DNA of 64,000 bases, from assembly GCF_003846135.1 (NCBI RefSeq), contig NZ_RHHM01000012.1, positions 88,649-152,648 of the forward strand, written 5' to 3'. The notes below the pieces were generated by a model, which did no database searches, was not told where the DNA came from, and saw only the letters and a list, made by a program, of their open reading frames with translations. This document shows positions 1 to 11,534 of the stretch, one piece after another. The first letter of the stretch is position 1. Each line of letters opens with the position of its first letter. Both the position numbers and the translations under genes were made by a program. The DNA comes from Erwinia psidii (GTDB lineage Bacteria; Pseudomonadota; Gammaproteobacteria; Enterobacterales; Enterobacteriaceae).

Positions 1-1
1 A

Positions 2-2623
2 TTCGCTGATGCAGGGATCCGTAAGTCTGCCGCTGATTCTGTGACGCAGCAGGAAAAAGAAACGCTCCTGACTTATCTGAATCGTGCTCAGAATGGCGAT
101 TCTGGTAAACTTACTTTGCAGCGCAAGACGCGCAGCACCTTGAATATTCCTGGCACCGGGGGTAAAAGTAAATCGGTGCAAATTGAAGTCCGCAAAAAGC
201 GTACCTATGTAAAAGGCGATCCTGCAGAGGCTGAACAGGCTGAAGCAGAAGAGCAGGCACAGCGTGAAGCGGAAGAACGGGCGCGTCGCGAGGCTGAAGA
301 AAAAGCCCAGCGCGAAGCTCAAGAGAAAGCGAAGCGTGAAGCCGAGGAGCAGGCTAAACGTGAGGCAGCTGATAAAGCCAAACGTGAAGCAGCGGAAAAA
401 GATAAAGTGAGCAATCAACATACTGACGAAATGGCCCGGGCAAACCAATCTGATAAAGCCCGACGGGAAGCTGAAGCTGCTGAACTGAAGCATAAAGCTG
501 AACAGGAAGCACGTCGCAAGATTGAAGAAGAAGCGAAGCGTGTTGCAGAAGCTGCCCGTAAGATGGCGGAAGAAAAAGGCTCCGAGTGGGCTGAAGCGGA
601 GAAAGAAGTGGAAGACACTGCTGACTACCATGTCACCACGTCTACACATGCCCGTGCTGCTGAAGACGAAAACGATGCGCAGGTCGAAGGCGACCGTCGT
701 TCCCGTGCAGCTCGCCCTGCTAAAGCTACGCAACGTAAAAAAAGCAATAAGCATTCTGAAGCGAAAACTGACCGTGAAGAAGCGCGGGCGCAATTCCGTG
801 GCGGCAAAGGCGGTAAGCGTAAATCCAGTACGCTGCAACAGGGCTTTAATAAGCCTGTGCAGGCGGTTAACCGCGACGTCATCATCGGTGAAACCATCAC
901 CGTAGCGGAATTAGCCAACAAAATGGCGGTGAAAGGTTCTCAGGTCATCAAAGTGATGATGAAAATGGGAGCCATGGCCACTATCAATCAGGTGATCGAT
1001 CAGGAAACTGCCCAGCTGGTAGCGGAAGAGATGGGACATAAAGTGACGCTTCGCCGTGAAAACGAGCTGGAAGAAGCGGTAATGAGCGATCGTGATACGG
1101 ATGCAGCGATGGAATCGCGAGCCCCTGTTGTGACCATCATGGGCCACGTCGATCACGGTAAAACCTCTCTGCTGGATTATATCCGCTCCACTAAAGTCGC
1201 CTCTGGCGAGGCGGGTGGTATTACCCAGCATATTGGTGCCTATCACGTTGAAACTGACAACGGAATGATCACCTTCCTGGATACGCCGGGCCATGCTGCC
1301 TTTACCGCAATGCGTGCTCGCGGTGCTCAGGCAACGGATATCGTTATTCTTGTGGTTGCAGCCGACGATGGCGTAATGCCTCAAACTGTCGAAGCCATTC
1401 AGCATGCCAAAGCGGCAAAAGTGCCTGTTGTGGTTGCGGTGAACAAGATCGACAAGCCAGAAGCCGATCCGGATCGCGTTAAAAACGAACTCACTCAGTA
1501 CGGTATCATTCCCGAAGAGTGGGGCGGCGAGAACATGTTTGTTAATGTGTCTGCCAAAGCCGGTACCGGTATTGATGACCTGCTGAATGCTATCCTCTTG
1601 CAGGCGGAAGTTCTGGAACTAACCGCAGTTCGCCAGGGTATGGCAAGCGGTGTGGTAATCGAATCTTTCCTGGACAAAGGTCGTGGTCCGGTTGCTACCG
1701 TACTGGTGCGTGAAGGTACGCTGAATAAAGGCGATATCGTGCTGTGCGGCTTTGAATATGGCCGTGTGCGTGCAATGCGTGATGAGCTGGGACGTGAAGT
1801 TTTAGAAGCAGGTCCTTCTATTCCTGTCGAAATCCTTGGTTTATCAGGCGTTCCTGCTGCTGGTGATGAAGCAACAGTGGTGCGTGATGAGAAAAAAGCG
1901 CGTGAAGTGGCTCTCTATCGCCAGGGCAAATTCCGTGAAGTTAAGCTGGCACGTCAGCAGAAATCCAAGCTTGAGAACATGTTCGCTAACATGACGGAAG
2001 GCGAAGTCTCTGAGCTGAATATCGTGCTGAAAGCTGACGTTCAGGGTTCTGTCGAAGCCATCTCTGATTCGCTGCTTAAACTCTCTACTGACGAAGTGAA
2101 AGTTAAAATCGTTGGTTCCGGTGTGGGTGGTATCACTGAAACTGACGCCACACTTGCGGCTGCATCAAACGCAATTCTGGTTGGCTTCAACGTTCGTGCT
2201 GATGCTTCTGCACGTCGCGTCATTGATTCAGAAAGCCTGGACCTGCGTTACTACTCCGTCATCTATAACCTGATTGACGAAGTGAAACAGGCGATGAGCG
2301 GTATGCTGGCACCTGAGTACAAGCAGCAGATAATCGGTCTTGCTGAAGTACGTGACGTATTCAAATCACCTAAGTTTGGTGCCATCGCTGGTTGTATGGT
2401 GACGGAAGGTAACATTAAACGTCACAATCCAATCCGTGTTCTGCGCGACAACGTGGTTATCTATGAAGGTGAGCTGGAATCTCTGCGCCGCTTCAAAGAT
2501 GACGTCAACGAAGTGCGTAATGGCATGGAGTGCGGTATCGGCGTGAAGAACTACAACGATGTACGCGTTGGCGATATGATCGAAGTGTTCGAAGTGATCG
2601 AAATCCAGCGTACTATCGCTTAA
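2..2623 (+). CDS. infB: Translation initiation factor IF-2 (5' end outside window)
   Basis: IF-2 is the GTPase that brings fMet-tRNA to the 30S subunit and promotes subunit joining. The frame is already open at base 2 (FADAGIRKS..., matching about residue 24 of E. coli IF-2), so only about 23 N-terminal residues are missing and the GTG at 41 is not the start. In order: a charged Ala/Glu/Lys/Arg coiled-coil linker, the IF-2 N-terminal homology region, the G domain with GHVDHGKT (about base 1141), DTPGH (about 1280) and NKID (about 1442), then the C-terminal domains ending in IQRTIA. In-frame GTG at 407 (KVSNQ) and ATG at 431 match the positions of the internal starts that give the short IF2-2/IF2-3 forms in E. 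coli. First gene of the visible infB-rbfA-truB operon. Confidence 0.98.
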   Translation, partial: FADAGIRKSAADSVTQQEKETLLTYLNRAQNGDSGKLTLQRKTRSTLNIPGTGGKSKSVQIEVRKKRTYVKGDPAEAEQAEAEEQAQREAEERARREAEEKAQREAQEKAKREAEEQAKREAADKAKREAAEKDKVSNQHTDEMARANQSDKARREAEAAELKHKAEQEARRKIEEEAKRVAEAARKMAEEKGSEWAEAEKEVEDTADYHVTTSTHARAAEDENDAQVEGDRRSRAARPAKATQRKKSNKHSEAKTDREEARAQFRGGKGGKRKSSTLQQGFNKPVQAVNRDVIIGETITVAELANKMAVKGSQVIKVMMKMGAMATINQVIDQETAQLVAEEMGHKVTLRRENELEEAVMSDRDTDAAMESRAPVVTIMGHVDHGKTSLLDYIRSTKVASGEAGGITQHIGAYHVETDNGMITFLDTPGHAAFTAMRARGAQATDIVILVVAADDGVMPQTVEAIQHAKAAKVPVVVAVNKIDKPEADPDRVKNELTQYGIIPEEWGGENMFVNVSAKAGTGIDDLLNAILLQAEVLELTAVRQGMASGVVIESFLDKGRGPVATVLVREGTLNKGDIVLCGFEYGRVRAMRDELGREVLEAGPSIPVEILGLSGVPAAGDEATVVRDEKKAREVALYRQGKFREVKLARQQKSKLENMFANMTEGEVSELNIVLKADVQGSVEAISDSLLKLSTDEVKVKIVGSGVGGITETDATLAAASNAILVGFNVRADASARRVIDSESLDLRYYSVIYNLIDEVKQAMSGMLAPEYKQQIIGLAEVRDVFKSPKFGAIAGCMVTEGNIKRHNPIRVLRDNVVIYEGELESLRRFKDDVNEVRNGMECGIGVKNYNDVRVGDMIEVFEVIEIQRTIA

Positions 2624-2649
2624 TGGTCGCCTGAAAAAGTGACTTATTT

Positions 2650-2669
2650 GGGAGGCTGGCGCGCCTCCC
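2650..2669 (+). other. Hairpin just after infB stop
   Basis: GGGAGGC (2650-2656) pairs with GCCTCCC (2663-2669) across a 6-base loop, 27 bases after the infB stop. No T-run follows, so it looks like an RNA-stability or processing hairpin rather than a full terminator, which fits continued transcription into rbfA. Confidence 0.6.
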
Positions 2670-2671
2670 AT

Positions 2672-2936
2672 AGGCTGTATCCCACCATTGTGCGTGAAGA
2701 CCGCCAGTGGTCAAATAGCGTTGCAGTAAGGCGTTCGCCATTTGTTTGGTTATCCAAACAAATGGCGAATCACGCAGGAGCAACGTGATTTGTCCCCGGC
2801 CCTTCGGGTCGCGCACCATTAGTCCGTTCTCTGCGTTTTCAGGTTTGAACATAGACGGCTATGCTTTGCACCTTCCGCCTTGCTAACGAACTATTGGTAC
2901 TACGACGGTCTCACGAACAACAGTGGGATACAGCCT
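2672..2936. repeat. 265-bp imperfect inverted repeat (MITE-like) between infB and rbfA
   Basis: The ends are perfect 14-bp inverted repeats: AGGCTGTATCCCAC at 2672-2685 and its complement at 2923-2936. The complementarity continues imperfectly inward for about 60 bases per arm (shared blocks include GTTGT/ATTGT, CGTGA, GACCG, CAATAG/AAATAG and AAGGCG). Inside lies a second, perfect 16-bp hairpin: TTCGCCATTTGTTTGG (2734-2749), loop TTAT, complement 2754-2769. No clear target duplication is seen. The element ends 20 bases before the rbfA ATG, so the transcript would fold into a long stem next to the ribosome binding site. It could be a non-autonomous mobile element or a native RNA processing structure. 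Confidence 0.65.
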
Positions 2937-2955
2937 TAATTTGGAGAGAATAATT

Positions 2956-3363
2956 ATGGCGAAAGAATTTGGTCGCCCACAGCGTGTTTCTCAGGAACTG
3001 CAAAAAGAGATCGCGATTATTTTACAACGTGAAATCAAAGATCCGCGCCTGGGCATGATGGTTACTGTTTCCGGTGTGGACGTTTCCCGCGATCTTGCCT
3101 ATGCCAAAGTGTTTGTCACCTTCCTCAATGACAAAGATGAAGATGCGATTAAAGCGGGGCTGAGGGCGCTGGGTGATGCGTCTGGCTATATTCGCACCTT
3201 GCTGGGGAAAGCAATGCGTCTGCGTATAGTGCCAGAGCTGACTTTTTTCTATGATAATTCTCTGGTTGAAGGAATGCGCATGTCTAACCTTGTCACTAAT
3301 GTGGTGAGAAACGACGCTGAACGCCGGGGTTCTACGGAAGAAGACGAAGATAAGGAAGCGTAA
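2956..3363 (+). CDS. rbfA: 30S ribosome-binding factor A
   Basis: RbfA is a small KH-fold protein that binds the 30S subunit during late 16S rRNA maturation and cold adaptation. The 135-residue product starts [13 protein letters not shown] and is near the E. coli length. The ATG at 2956 is preceded by TTGGAGAG, a good ribosome binding site. An upstream in-frame start at 2923 would add 11 residues encoded by the inverted repeat and was not used. The core includes [16 protein letters not shown], and the tail is acidic. The stop codon shares one base with the truB start, so the two are translationally coupled. Confidence 0.96.
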   Translation: MAKEFGRPQRVSQELQKEIAIILQREIKDPRLGMMVTVSGVDVSRDLAYAKVFVTFLNDKDEDAIKAGLRALGDASGYIRTLLGKAMRLRIVPELTFFYDNSLVEGMRMSNLVTNVVRNDAERRGSTEEDEDKEA

Positions 3364-4307
3364 TGAGTCGTCCTCGTCGTCGTGGCCGCGATGTTCATGG
3401 GGTGCTGTTGCTGGATAAACCCCAGGGGCTCTCTTCCAACGATGCATTGCAGAAGGTCAAACGTCTGTTCAATGCTAATCGTGCAGGTCATACCGGTGCG
3501 CTGGATCCTCTTGCGACCGGTATGTTGCCGGTTTGTCTTGGCGAAGCCACAAAGTTTTCCCGCTATCTGCTCGACTCCGATAAACGTTACCGGGTGATTG
3601 CCCGGCTGGGACAACGTACTGATACTTCAGATGCTGATGGTCAGATTATCTGTGAGCGGCCTCTTAATTTTACTCAACAACAGCTCGACGATGCGCTTGA
3701 CGGTTTCCGTGGTGAAACTCAACAGGTGCCGTCAATGTACTCAGCACTTAAGTACCAGGGCCGTAAGCTATACGAGTATGCGCGTGAGGGGATTGTTGTC
3801 CCACGTGAAGCCCGTAGTATTGTGGTTTATGAGTTGAAGTTTATCCGTTGGGAAGGTCACGAATTGGAGCTTGAAATCCACTGCTCAAAAGGAACTTACA
3901 TCCGCACCATTACTGATGATCTGGGCGAGATGCTGGGCTGTGGTGCACATGTGATTTATCTTCGACGTCTGCAGGTTGCTACCTATCCCATTGCCAGCAT
4001 GGTGACTCTTGAACAGCTTGCCGCGCTGAACGAAGAAGCGCTGCGTAGTCAGCGCTCGCCAGCGGATTTACTCGACCCGCTGTTGATGCCGATGGACAGT
4101 CCGGCTGCGGCTTACCCGGAAGTAAACCTGCTCAGCGTGGTAGCGGCTTACTTTAAGCAGGGCCAGCCGGTGCAGGCTGCGAATGTGCCGGCTGAAGGCC
4201 TGGTGCGTGTCACCGAAGGCGCTGAGCGGACGTTTATCGGGATGGCAGAGATTGCTGAAGATGGCCGGGTCGCGCCGCGTCGCCTTGTTGTGGAATATTC
4301 CGACTAG
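3363..4307 (+). CDS. truB: tRNA pseudouridine-55 synthase
   Basis: TruB converts U55 to pseudouridine in the T-loop of tRNAs and acts as a tRNA folding chaperone. The product is 314 residues, the usual length. The catalytic motif [12 protein letters not shown] places the nucleophile at Asp48. SKGTYIRT and the C-terminal PUA-like segment are present. The start overlaps the rbfA stop (TAATG). Confidence 0.97.
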   Translation: MSRPRRRGRDVHGVLLLDKPQGLSSNDALQKVKRLFNANRAGHTGALDPLATGMLPVCLGEATKFSRYLLDSDKRYRVIARLGQRTDTSDADGQIICERPLNFTQQQLDDALDGFRGETQQVPSMYSALKYQGRKLYEYAREGIVVPREARSIVVYELKFIRWEGHELELEIHCSKGTYIRTITDDLGEMLGCGAHVIYLRRLQVATYPIASMVTLEQLAALNEEALRSQRSPADLLDPLLMPMDSPAAAYPEVNLLSVVAAYFKQGQPVQAANVPAEGLVRVTEGAERTFIGMAEIAEDGRVAPRRLVVEYSD

Positions 4308-4415
4308 TCATTTGCGTAAGCGTGGCGCTGAGAGTAGAATAGCGCGGCTTTACCATTGGGTTGCTGAATTAGAGATCGGCACCTGTACATTTATCTTTTA
4401 ATTTGGAGTTGTATC

Positions 4416-4685
4416 ATGTCTCTAAGTGTTGAAACTAAAGCGCAGATCGTCACTGAATATGGCCGTGACGCAAACGACAGTGGTTCTACCGAAGTTCAGG
4501 TTGCCCTGCTGACCGCTCAGATTAACCATCTGCAAGGTCACTTCTCTGAGCATAAAAAAGATCACCACAGCCGTCGCGGTCTGCTGCGTATGGTTTCCCA
4601 GCGTCGTAAGCTGCTGGATTACCTTAAGCGTAAAGATGTTGCGCGTTACACCAGTCTGATCGAGCGTCTGGGTCTGCGTCGCTAA
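4416..4685 (+). CDS. rpsO: 30S ribosomal protein S15
   Basis: S15 is a primary 16S rRNA-binding protein of the 30S platform. The 89-residue product matches the family over its full length ([34 protein letters not shown]). TTGGAG lies 9 bases before the ATG. In E. coli S15 represses its own translation through a pseudoknot in the leader; the 108-base truB-rpsO gap is where such a leader and a promoter would lie, but I did not fold it. A strong terminator follows, partly separating rpsO from pnp. Confidence 0.98.
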   Translation: MSLSVETKAQIVTEYGRDANDSGSTEVQVALLTAQINHLQGHFSEHKKDHHSRRGLLRMVSQRRKLLDYLKRKDVARYTSLIERLGLRR

Positions 4686-4765
4686 GTCTTAACGAGTCCG
4701 TCCAGCCTTTTAGTGTTTTCTGAAATAAAAATGGGCAAAAAGACGGATTCGTGCGAGTTTCGCTT

Positions 4766-4792
4766 AAAAGGGGCCTTTATGGCCCCTTTTTT
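4766..4792 (+). terminator. rpsO rho-independent terminator
   Basis: AAAAGGGGCC (4766-4775), loop TTTAT, GGCCCCTTTT (4781-4790) then TT. The stem is perfect and ends in a T-run. It lies 80 bases after the rpsO stop, at the position of the known rpsO-pnp terminator in enterobacteria. Confidence 0.93.
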
Positions 4793-4864
4793 CAGGCAGA
4801 CGGCAGCAATTCAGGCCAAACTATTGTATTGTTGCTCAGTGTGATCTTCAGTTGCAGAGATTCG

Positions 4865-4919
4865 CGCGGCTAATGAGAGGCTTTGTCCTGGGTGGGATTG
4901 AAGGTTGTCATTAGTCGCG
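4865..4919 (+). promoter_or_regulatory. pnp leader stem (probable RNase III autoregulation site)
   Basis: CGCGGCTAATGA (4865-4876) pairs with TCATTAGTCGCG (4908-4919), 12 bp with one G-T pair. In E. coli a leader stem at this position is cut by RNase III, and PNPase then degrades the remaining duplex and represses its own synthesis. Position and structure support the same control here; cleavage itself is inferred. Confidence 0.7.
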
Positions 4920-4987
4920 AGGATGCAAATGAGGATTTGAAATCCACGGCAGGGTCAGTGCCTTGCCATGACGTTAAGGACAAAATT

Positions 4988-7117
4988 TTGCTGAACCCGA
5001 TCGTTAAAAAATTCCAGTATGGTCAGCATACCGTCACCCTTGAGACCGGTATGATGGCTCGCCAGGCAACAGCAGCCGTAATGGTAAGCATGGATGATAC
5101 CGCCGTGTTTGTTACTGTTGTTGGTCAGAAAAAAGCCAAGCCAGGACAGGACTTTTTTCCTCTGACCGTAAATTATCAGGAACGTACCTATGCCGCGGGT
5201 CGTATACCCGGAAGCTTCTTCCGCCGTGAAGGTCGGCCAAGTGAAGGCGAAACCCTTATTGCGCGTCTGATTGACCGTCCCGTACGTCCTCTTTTCCCTG
5301 AAGGCTTCGTGAACGAAGTTCAGGTTATTGCCACCGTGGTTTCGGTAAATCCTCAGGTTAATCCTGATATTGTGGCAATGATTGGTGCTTCTGCGGCGTT
5401 GAGCCTGTCTGGCATTCCGTTTAATGGACCGATAGGTGCTGCCCGTGTAGGCTATATCAACGATCAGTACGTGTTGAACCCGACCTCTGATGAGCTGCCC
5501 GAAAGTAAACTGGATCTGGTGGTTGCGGGTACCCAGGGTGCCGTACTTATGGTGGAATCTGAAGCCGAACTGCTCAGTGAAGACCAGATGCTCGGTGCCG
5601 TAGTCTTTGGCCACGATCAGCAGCAGGTAGTGATTGAAAACATCAAAGCACTGGTTGCTGAAGCCGGTAAGCCACGTTGGGACTGGCAGCCAGAAGCGGT
5701 TAACGAATCACTGCATTCGCGCATCTCTGCTCTGGCTGAATCTCGCCTGAGCGACGCTTATCGTATTACTGAAAAACAGCAGCGTTATGCTCAGGTCGAT
5801 GTGATTAAGTCAGAAGTGACGGCAGCGCTGCTCGGTGAAGACGCATCTCTGGACGAAGCTGAAATCGGTGATATTCTGCACGGTTTGGAAAAGAGCGTTG
5901 TGCGTAGCCGTATTCTTCGTGGTGAGCCGCGTATTGATGGTCGTGAAAAGGATATGATCCGTGGTCTGGATGTGCGTACCGGCGTATTGCCACGTACTCA
6001 CGGTTCAGCATTGTTCACACGTGGTGAAACTCAGGCACTGGTGACGGCTACGCTGGGTACTGCACGCGACGCGCAAAATCTGGATGAGCTGATGGGTGAA
6101 CGTACCGACAGCTTCCTGTTCCACTACAATTTCCCGCCATACTCCGTTGGTGAAACCGGCATGGTTGGCTCACCTAAACGTCGTGAGATTGGTCATGGCC
6201 GTCTTGCGAAGCGCGGCGTCCTGGCGGTAATGCCAAAAGGCGATGCTTTCCCTTATACCGTTCGTGTGGTATCTGAAATCACCGAGTCAAATGGTTCATC
6301 TTCCATGGCTTCTGTTTGCGGTGCCTCTTTGGCGCTGATGGACGCCGGCGTGCCAATCAAAGCAGCCGTTGCCGGTATCGCGATGGGCCTGGTAAAAGAG
6401 GGTGACAACTTTGTGGTGCTGTCCGACATCTTAGGTGATGAAGATCATCTGGGCGACATGGACTTCAAAGTAGCCGGTAGCCGTGAAGGTATCTCGGCGC
6501 TGCAAATGGATATTAAAATCGAGGGGATCACCCGCGAAATTATGCAGGTAGCTCTCAATCAGGCTAAAGGTGCGCGTCTGCACATTCTTGGCGTGATGGA
6601 GCAGGCTATCAGCACGCCACGTGGCGATATTTCTGAGTTTGCTCCTCGTATCCACACTATCAAGATCAGCCCGGACAAAATCAAAGATGTGATCGGTAAA
6701 GGTGGCTCGGTTATTCGTGCACTGACTGAGGAAACGGGTACTACCATCGAAATCGAAGATGATGGCACGGTGAAAATTGCTGCAACTGACGGAGACAAGG
6801 CGAAATTTGCTATTCGCCGTATCGAAGAGATCACGGCTGAAATTGAAGTCGGCCGTATTTACAACGGCAAGGTGACTCGTATCGTTGACTTCGGTGCTTT
6901 TGTGGCAATCGGTGGTGGCAAGGAAGGTCTGGTTCATATTTCGCAAATCGCCGACAAGCGTGTGGAAAAAGTGACTGATTATCTGCAAATGGGCCAGGAA
7001 GTACCGGTCAAAGTGTTGGAAGTTGATCGTCAGGGGCGGGTGCGCCTGAGCATTAAAGAGGCAACAGCGCCAACTGAGCCAGAAGCGGAAGCAGTGTCGC
7101 AGCTGGACGCAGAGTAA
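4988..7117 (+). CDS. pnp: Polynucleotide phosphorylase (PNPase)
   Basis: PNPase is the 3'-to-5' phosphorolytic exoribonuclease of the RNA degradosome. The start is a TTG at 4988, preceded by AAGGA (4976-4980), giving [14 protein letters not shown] as in E. coli, which also uses TTG. A start at 4883 would run through the regulatory stem and was rejected. The 709-residue product has two RNase PH-like domains separated by a helical domain, then a KH domain ([18 protein letters not shown]) and an S1 domain ([15 protein letters not shown]...GLVHISQI). The acidic C-terminal tail is shorter than in E. coli. Confidence 0.97.
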   Translation: MLNPIVKKFQYGQHTVTLETGMMARQATAAVMVSMDDTAVFVTVVGQKKAKPGQDFFPLTVNYQERTYAAGRIPGSFFRREGRPSEGETLIARLIDRPVRPLFPEGFVNEVQVIATVVSVNPQVNPDIVAMIGASAALSLSGIPFNGPIGAARVGYINDQYVLNPTSDELPESKLDLVVAGTQGAVLMVESEAELLSEDQMLGAVVFGHDQQQVVIENIKALVAEAGKPRWDWQPEAVNESLHSRISALAESRLSDAYRITEKQQRYAQVDVIKSEVTAALLGEDASLDEAEIGDILHGLEKSVVRSRILRGEPRIDGREKDMIRGLDVRTGVLPRTHGSALFTRGETQALVTATLGTARDAQNLDELMGERTDSFLFHYNFPPYSVGETGMVGSPKRREIGHGRLAKRGVLAVMPKGDAFPYTVRVVSEITESNGSSSMASVCGASLALMDAGVPIKAAVAGIAMGLVKEGDNFVVLSDILGDEDHLGDMDFKVAGSREGISALQMDIKIEGITREIMQVALNQAKGARLHILGVMEQAISTPRGDISEFAPRIHTIKISPDKIKDVIGKGGSVIRALTEETGTTIEIEDDGTVKIAATDGDKAKFAIRRIEEITAEIEVGRIYNGKVTRIVDFGAFVAIGGGKEGLVHISQIADKRVEKVTDYLQMGQEVPVKVLEVDRQGRVRLSIKEATAPTEPEAEAVSQLDAE

Positions 7118-7256
7118 GGTTGTCACACTTCAGTTCTTCATGGTCAACCATGGCATGGAGAACTGCTTTATCTTCATCGCGAGGGCAGGACGACACCTTG
7201 TGCACGGCAGGCGGATGAATGGAATGCATCCCATTGTTTGTATTCGGGAGTGGGAA

Positions 7257-8141
7257 ATGAAGCCTTTTTTGCGCTGGTGTTTCGTTGCGACAGCTATCAT
7301 GCTGGCAGGATGCAGCAACTCGAATTGGCGTAAGAACGAGGTTTTGGCTGTTCCGCTACAGCCAACCCTGCAACAGGAAGTTATTCTGGCGCGCATGGAA
7401 CAAATTTTTGCCAGTCGTGCTCTTACCGATGATGAACGCGCACAGCTATTATATGAGCGCGGAGTGTTGTATGATAGTTTGGGTCTGAGGGCACTGGCGC
7501 GAAATGATTTCTCACAAGCGTTATCCATCAGGCCTGATATGCCTGAAGTTTTCAATTATTTAGGCATATATTTAACGCAGGCAGGCAATTTTGATGCTGC
7601 CTATGAAGCGTTTGATTCTGTACTTGAGCTTGATCCAACTTACAATTACGCGCATTTGAATCGGGGTATCGCTTTGTACTACGGCGGTAGGTTCAAATTA
7701 GCGCAAGATGATCTGCTGGCGTTTTATCAAGACGATCCTAACGATCCTTTCCGTAGTCTGTGGCTTTATCTCGATGAACGAGAGATGAATGCAAGCAAGG
7801 CTGTCGTTGCGCTACAACAGCGTTACAACAAAGCGGTAAGAGATCAATGGGGATGGAATATTGTCGAGTTCTACTTGGGCAACATCAGCGAAAACAAGCT
7901 GATGGAACGTCTCAAGGCGGACGCAACGGATAACACCTCGCTCGCTGAACATCTCAGTGAAACCAACTTCTATTTAGGTAAACACTACCTGAGTCTGGGG
8001 GAGAAGGATAACGCAGAAGCGTTGTTCAAGCTGACGGTAGCCAACAATGTTCATAACTTTGTTGAGCACCGGTATGCATTGTTGGAGCTGGCGCTACTCG
8101 GCCAGACACAAGACGATTTATCAGAATCTGACCAGCAATAG
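7257..8141 (+). CDS. nlpI: Lipoprotein NlpI with TPR repeats
   Basis: NlpI is an outer-membrane lipoprotein that acts as adaptor for peptidoglycan hydrolases and the protease Prc. The start MKPFLRWCF gives the E. coli length, 294 residues, and a lipobox LAGC with the modified cysteine at position 19. GGGAGTGGGAA precedes the ATG; an upstream in-frame start at 7140 would bury the signal peptide. TPR-like helical repeats follow ([39 protein letters not shown]). Located between pnp and deaD as in E. coli. Confidence 0.96.
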   Translation: MKPFLRWCFVATAIMLAGCSNSNWRKNEVLAVPLQPTLQQEVILARMEQIFASRALTDDERAQLLYERGVLYDSLGLRALARNDFSQALSIRPDMPEVFNYLGIYLTQAGNFDAAYEAFDSVLELDPTYNYAHLNRGIALYYGGRFKLAQDDLLAFYQDDPNDPFRSLWLYLDEREMNASKAVVALQQRYNKAVRDQWGWNIVEFYLGNISENKLMERLKADATDNTSLAEHLSETNFYLGKHYLSLGEKDNAEALFKLTVANNVHNFVEHRYALLELALLGQTQDDLSESDQQ

Positions 8142-8245
8142 CTGACGAACTTATATTGCCTGAATTTCCGAAAAGTCATCATCTTAACGGATGAAGGCCT
8201 TTTTGTTCGTCGAAACCACTAATATGAGCCGGTTCACACTTTTTG

Positions 8246-8302
8246 ATGAAAATGACTGAAAATTTTCACGACGAGTTATGTAGACTGGCCGCCGAAATCT
8301 AA
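8246..8302 (+). CDS. yrbN: Short peptide in the deaD leader (YrbN-like)
   Basis: This 18-codon frame, ATG at 8246 and TAA at 8300, encodes [18 protein letters not shown]. From memory, the E. coli small protein YrbN has the same [10 protein letters not shown] core immediately upstream of deaD but is 26 residues long and runs into the deaD start. Here a stop ends it 16 bases before the deaD ATG. The ribosome binding site is poor. It may be a leader peptide tied to deaD translation. Confidence 0.55.
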   Translation: MKMTENFHDELCRLAAEI

Positions 8303-8318
8303 GAGGCACACGTACTAC

Positions 8319-10223
8319 ATGACTGATATTCAAACTACTTTTGCTGACCTTGGCCTGAATGCCGACATCCTCGAATCATTGAACGGTATGGGTTATGTTA
8401 AGCCATCCCCTATCCAGGCTGAGTGCATTCCTCACCTTCTGGCCGGCCGTGATGTATTGGGTATGGCACAGACTGGCAGTGGCAAAACAGCCGCTTTCTC
8501 TCTGCCCCTTTTAAACAATATTGATCCAGATGTTAAAGCTCCACAGATCCTGGTACTGGCACCAACACGTGAGTTGGCGGTACAGGTTGCTGAAGCGGTA
8601 ACCGAATTTTCCAAACACATGCGTGGTCTTAATGTGGTTGCCCTTTACGGTGGCCAGCGTTACGACGTACAGCTACGCGCACTGCGTCAGGGGCCACAGG
8701 TTGTTGTGGGTACGCCCGGTCGCCTGCTTGATCACCTTAAGCGCGGTACGTTAGATCTTTCTAACCTGCGTGGCCTGGTGCTGGATGAAGCCGATGAAAT
8801 GCTGCGTATGGGTTTCATTGAAGATGTTGAAACCATTATGGCGCAGATCCCGGAAGGTCATCAGACCGCGCTGTTCTCTGCCACAATGCCTGAAGCGATT
8901 CGTCGTATTACCAAACGCTTTATGAAAGATCCTCAGGAAGTGCGTATCCAGTCAAGCCTGACGACGCGCCCTGATATCAGCCAGAGCTACTGGACTGCCT
9001 ATGGTCGCAAGACTGACGCACTGGTCCGTTTCCTTGAAGCGGAAGATTTTGATGCGGCAATTATTTTTGTGCGTACCAAGAATGCGACTCTGGAAGTGGC
9101 TGAGGCGCTGGAGCGCAGCGGTTACAACAGTGCGGCACTTAACGGCGATATGAACCAGGCGCTGCGTGAGCAAACGCTGGAGCGTCTGAAAGATGGCCGT
9201 CTGGATATTCTGATCGCGACCGACGTTGCTGCCCGTGGTCTGGATGTGGAGCGCATCAGCCTGGTGGTCAACTTTGATATCCCCATGGATGCAGAGTCTT
9301 ATGTCCACCGTATTGGCCGTACCGGTCGTGCAGGTCGTGCGGGTCGCGCGTTACTGTTCGTCGAGAACCGCGAACGCCGTTTGCTGCGTAACATTGAACG
9401 CACCATGAAGTTGACTATCCCGGAAGTTGAACTGCCAAATGCAGAACTGTTGGGGCAACGCCGTCTCGCTAAGTTTGCGGCTAAAGTTCAGCAGCAGCTG
9501 GAAAGCAGCGATCTGGAGCAATACCGTGCTCTGTTAAGCAAAATGCAGCCTGAAGAAGAGCTGGATATTGAAACACTGGCTGCTGCACTGCTGAAAATGG
9601 CTCAGGGTGAACGTCCTCTGATCGTTCCGGCTGATCCTGCTCCGCGCCCACGTCGTGAATTCAAAGAGCGTGATGATCGTCGTGGCGATCGTCCTGAGCG
9701 TGGTTCTCGTGAAAGCCGTGATGGCGATCGTCCACGCCGTGAGCGTCGTGATGTGGGTGACATGGAAGTTTACCGTATTGAGGTGGGCCGTGATGATGGT
9801 GTTGAGGTTCGCCATATTGTCGGTGCCATTGCCAACGAAGGTGATATCAGCAGCCGTTATATCGGCAACATCAAGCTGTTCGGTACACACTCCACCATCG
9901 AGCTGCCAAAAGGTATGCCGGGCGACATTCTGCAACACTTCACCCGCACGCGTATTCTGAACAAACCTATGAATATGCAGCTGATTGGCGATGCGCAACC
10001 TCGCAGTAACGATCGTGGTGGTGAACGCCGTGGCGGTGCTGGCGCGGGTCGCGGTGGTTTCGGTGGCGGTCGTGAAGGTGGCCGTTCTGAAGGTCGTGGT
10101 GAGGGTGGTCGTCGTTTCAGTAGCGATCGCGGTGGCGAACGTCGTGGCGCTGGCTTCAGCCGTGATGGCGGTGGTCGTCGTCGTGATGAGGGTAGTGCAA
10201 CACCCCGCCGCCGTGACATTTAA
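8319..10223 (+). CDS. deaD: ATP-dependent RNA helicase DeaD (CsdA)
   Basis: A DEAD-box RNA helicase needed for 50S assembly and mRNA decay in the cold. The 634-residue product carries AQTGSGKT (residues 50-57), PTRELA, TPGR, DEADEML, SAT, ARGLD and [11 protein letters not shown] DbpA-type RNA-binding domain lies near residues 485-560 ([20 protein letters not shown]). The tail is long and Arg/Gly-rich, typical of DeaD. GAGG at 8303 is its ribosome binding site. A terminator follows at 10283. Confidence 0.97.
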   Translation: MTDIQTTFADLGLNADILESLNGMGYVKPSPIQAECIPHLLAGRDVLGMAQTGSGKTAAFSLPLLNNIDPDVKAPQILVLAPTRELAVQVAEAVTEFSKHMRGLNVVALYGGQRYDVQLRALRQGPQVVVGTPGRLLDHLKRGTLDLSNLRGLVLDEADEMLRMGFIEDVETIMAQIPEGHQTALFSATMPEAIRRITKRFMKDPQEVRIQSSLTTRPDISQSYWTAYGRKTDALVRFLEAEDFDAAIIFVRTKNATLEVAEALERSGYNSAALNGDMNQALREQTLERLKDGRLDILIATDVAARGLDVERISLVVNFDIPMDAESYVHRIGRTGRAGRAGRALLFVENRERRLLRNIERTMKLTIPEVELPNAELLGQRRLAKFAAKVQQQLESSDLEQYRALLSKMQPEEELDIETLAAALLKMAQGERPLIVPADPAPRPRREFKERDDRRGDRPERGSRESRDGDRPRRERRDVGDMEVYRIEVGRDDGVEVRHIVGAIANEGDISSRYIGNIKLFGTHSTIELPKGMPGDILQHFTRTRILNKPMNMQLIGDAQPRSNDRGGERRGGAGAGRGGFGGGREGGRSEGRGEGGRRFSSDRGGERRGAGFSRDGGGRRRDEGSATPRRRDI

Positions 10224-10282
10224 TAGCCGTGCTGCTGGTAAACGTCCGCCAGTAAGTTAACGAGCGTTTACATCATATTAAC

Positions 10283-10316
10283 AACCCCGTCCTGCGAACG
10301 CATGACGGGGTTTTTT
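10283..10316 (+). terminator. deaD rho-independent terminator
   Basis: AACCCCGTC (10283-10291) pairs with GACGGGGTT (10304-10312), followed by a run of T. It lies 60 bases after the deaD stop. Confidence 0.9.
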
Positions 10317-10385
10317 AATATAAAGGTACACCCGATTTAATCGTGGGCAACAAAGTAACTGGCCATACGGAAACGTGGCCTCTGA

Positions 10386-11393
10386 TTACAATGACCGGTG
10401 TGCTGCCATTGTCAGCGCAAAAGAGTGAAGACGGGCCTGTCGATCAAAAATCTGTCCATTGACCATAATTTCATCTGCCCCTGTTTTGCGAATCAAAGCG
10501 TCCAGCCCATGACGGATCTTATCCTTGCTGCCAACCAGAGACATACTCAGCGCCTGTTGTACGCCATACCGCTCGGAAGAAGACCACAGGCTGTCCATAT
10601 TTTCCACCGGGGACGGAAGGGGACCCGGCATTCCCCGCCGAAGATTAATAAACTGCTGTTGCATTGAGGTGAACAGGTATTCCGCTTCACGCTCATCGTC
10701 GGCGGCCACCACGTTGATACATATCATGGCATAGGGGCTCTGCAGTCGCGCCGAAGGAATGAAATCTTGCCGGTAAAGGTGCAAAGCGTCGAAGAGTAAA
10801 TCCGGTGCGAAATGCGACGCAAAGACAAACGGTAGTCCCAGTTGCGCGGCCAGCCTCGCACTGTAAAGGCTTGAGCCAAGTAACCAGACGGGTATTTTCA
10901 GCCCCAGTCCGGGTACGGGTTTCACCACATGAACGGAGCTTTGTTCAGCATCGAACCAGTCGGTTATCTGCCGGATATCAGCGGGAAAGTTATCACTCTG
11001 TGGCACCCTATGGCGGCGTAATGCCATCATGGTTGGTTGATCGGAGCCGGGGGCACGGCCAATACCCAGATCGACCCGCCCCGGGTAGAGAGAATCCAGC
11101 GTCCCAAACTGCTCTGCGATCACCAGCGGAGAGTGGTTAGGTAACATCACGCCACCAGATCCGAGACGCAACGTGGTGGTGTTTGCTGCCAGATAGCCTA
11201 TCAGCACGGCTGTGGCGGCACTGGCAATGCCGGTCATATTATGATGCTCAGCCAGCCAGTAACGGTTAAAACCGAGTGTTTCGGATTGCTGTGCCAGCGC
11301 CAGTGACGTGTGAAATGCATCACGTGCTTTGGCACCCTGCGGAACAGGGGCCAGGTCGAGCACCGACAAAGGGACGTGTAAAGTATCAGACAT
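10386..11393 (-). CDS. yhbW: Luciferase-like monooxygenase YhbW
   Basis: A flavin-dependent bacterial luciferase-like monooxygenase of unknown substrate. The 335-residue product equals the E. coli length and keeps [38 protein letters not shown] and [15 protein letters not shown], characteristic of this family. Convergent with deaD; the 5' side faces the ubiV 3' end, so it is a single-gene unit. Confidence 0.93.
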   Translation of the reverse strand: MSDTLHVPLSVLDLAPVPQGAKARDAFHTSLALAQQSETLGFNRYWLAEHHNMTGIASAATAVLIGYLAANTTTLRLGSGGVMLPNHSPLVIAEQFGTLDSLYPGRVDLGIGRAPGSDQPTMMALRRHRVPQSDNFPADIRQITDWFDAEQSSVHVVKPVPGLGLKIPVWLLGSSLYSARLAAQLGLPFVFASHFAPDLLFDALHLYRQDFIPSARLQSPYAMICINVVAADDEREAEYLFTSMQQQFINLRRGMPGPLPSPVENMDSLWSSSERYGVQQALSMSLVGSKDKIRHGLDALIRKTGADEIMVNGQIFDRQARLHSFALTMAAHRSL

Positions 11394-11534
11394 AATTGCT
11401 CACTTATCCGAAGGGCATTTGCGCCAGAGTAGCTTCAAAGCCTAAGTGATAGCGGGCGACCGGTATTGACGATTCACAGCAATTTTTGAATTTAATTTTG
11501 CCTGATGCCAGGCAACCTGCTGGCTCACTGTGGT

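Noticed and set aside
2613..2852. 79-codon minus-strand frame over the infB-rbfA spacer
   Set aside because: It arises from the arms of the inverted repeat and overlaps the infB end; no ribosome site.
4883..4987. N-terminal extension of pnp
   Set aside because: It would translate through the RNase III-type stem; the TTG at 4988 has AAGGA and gives the family N-terminus.
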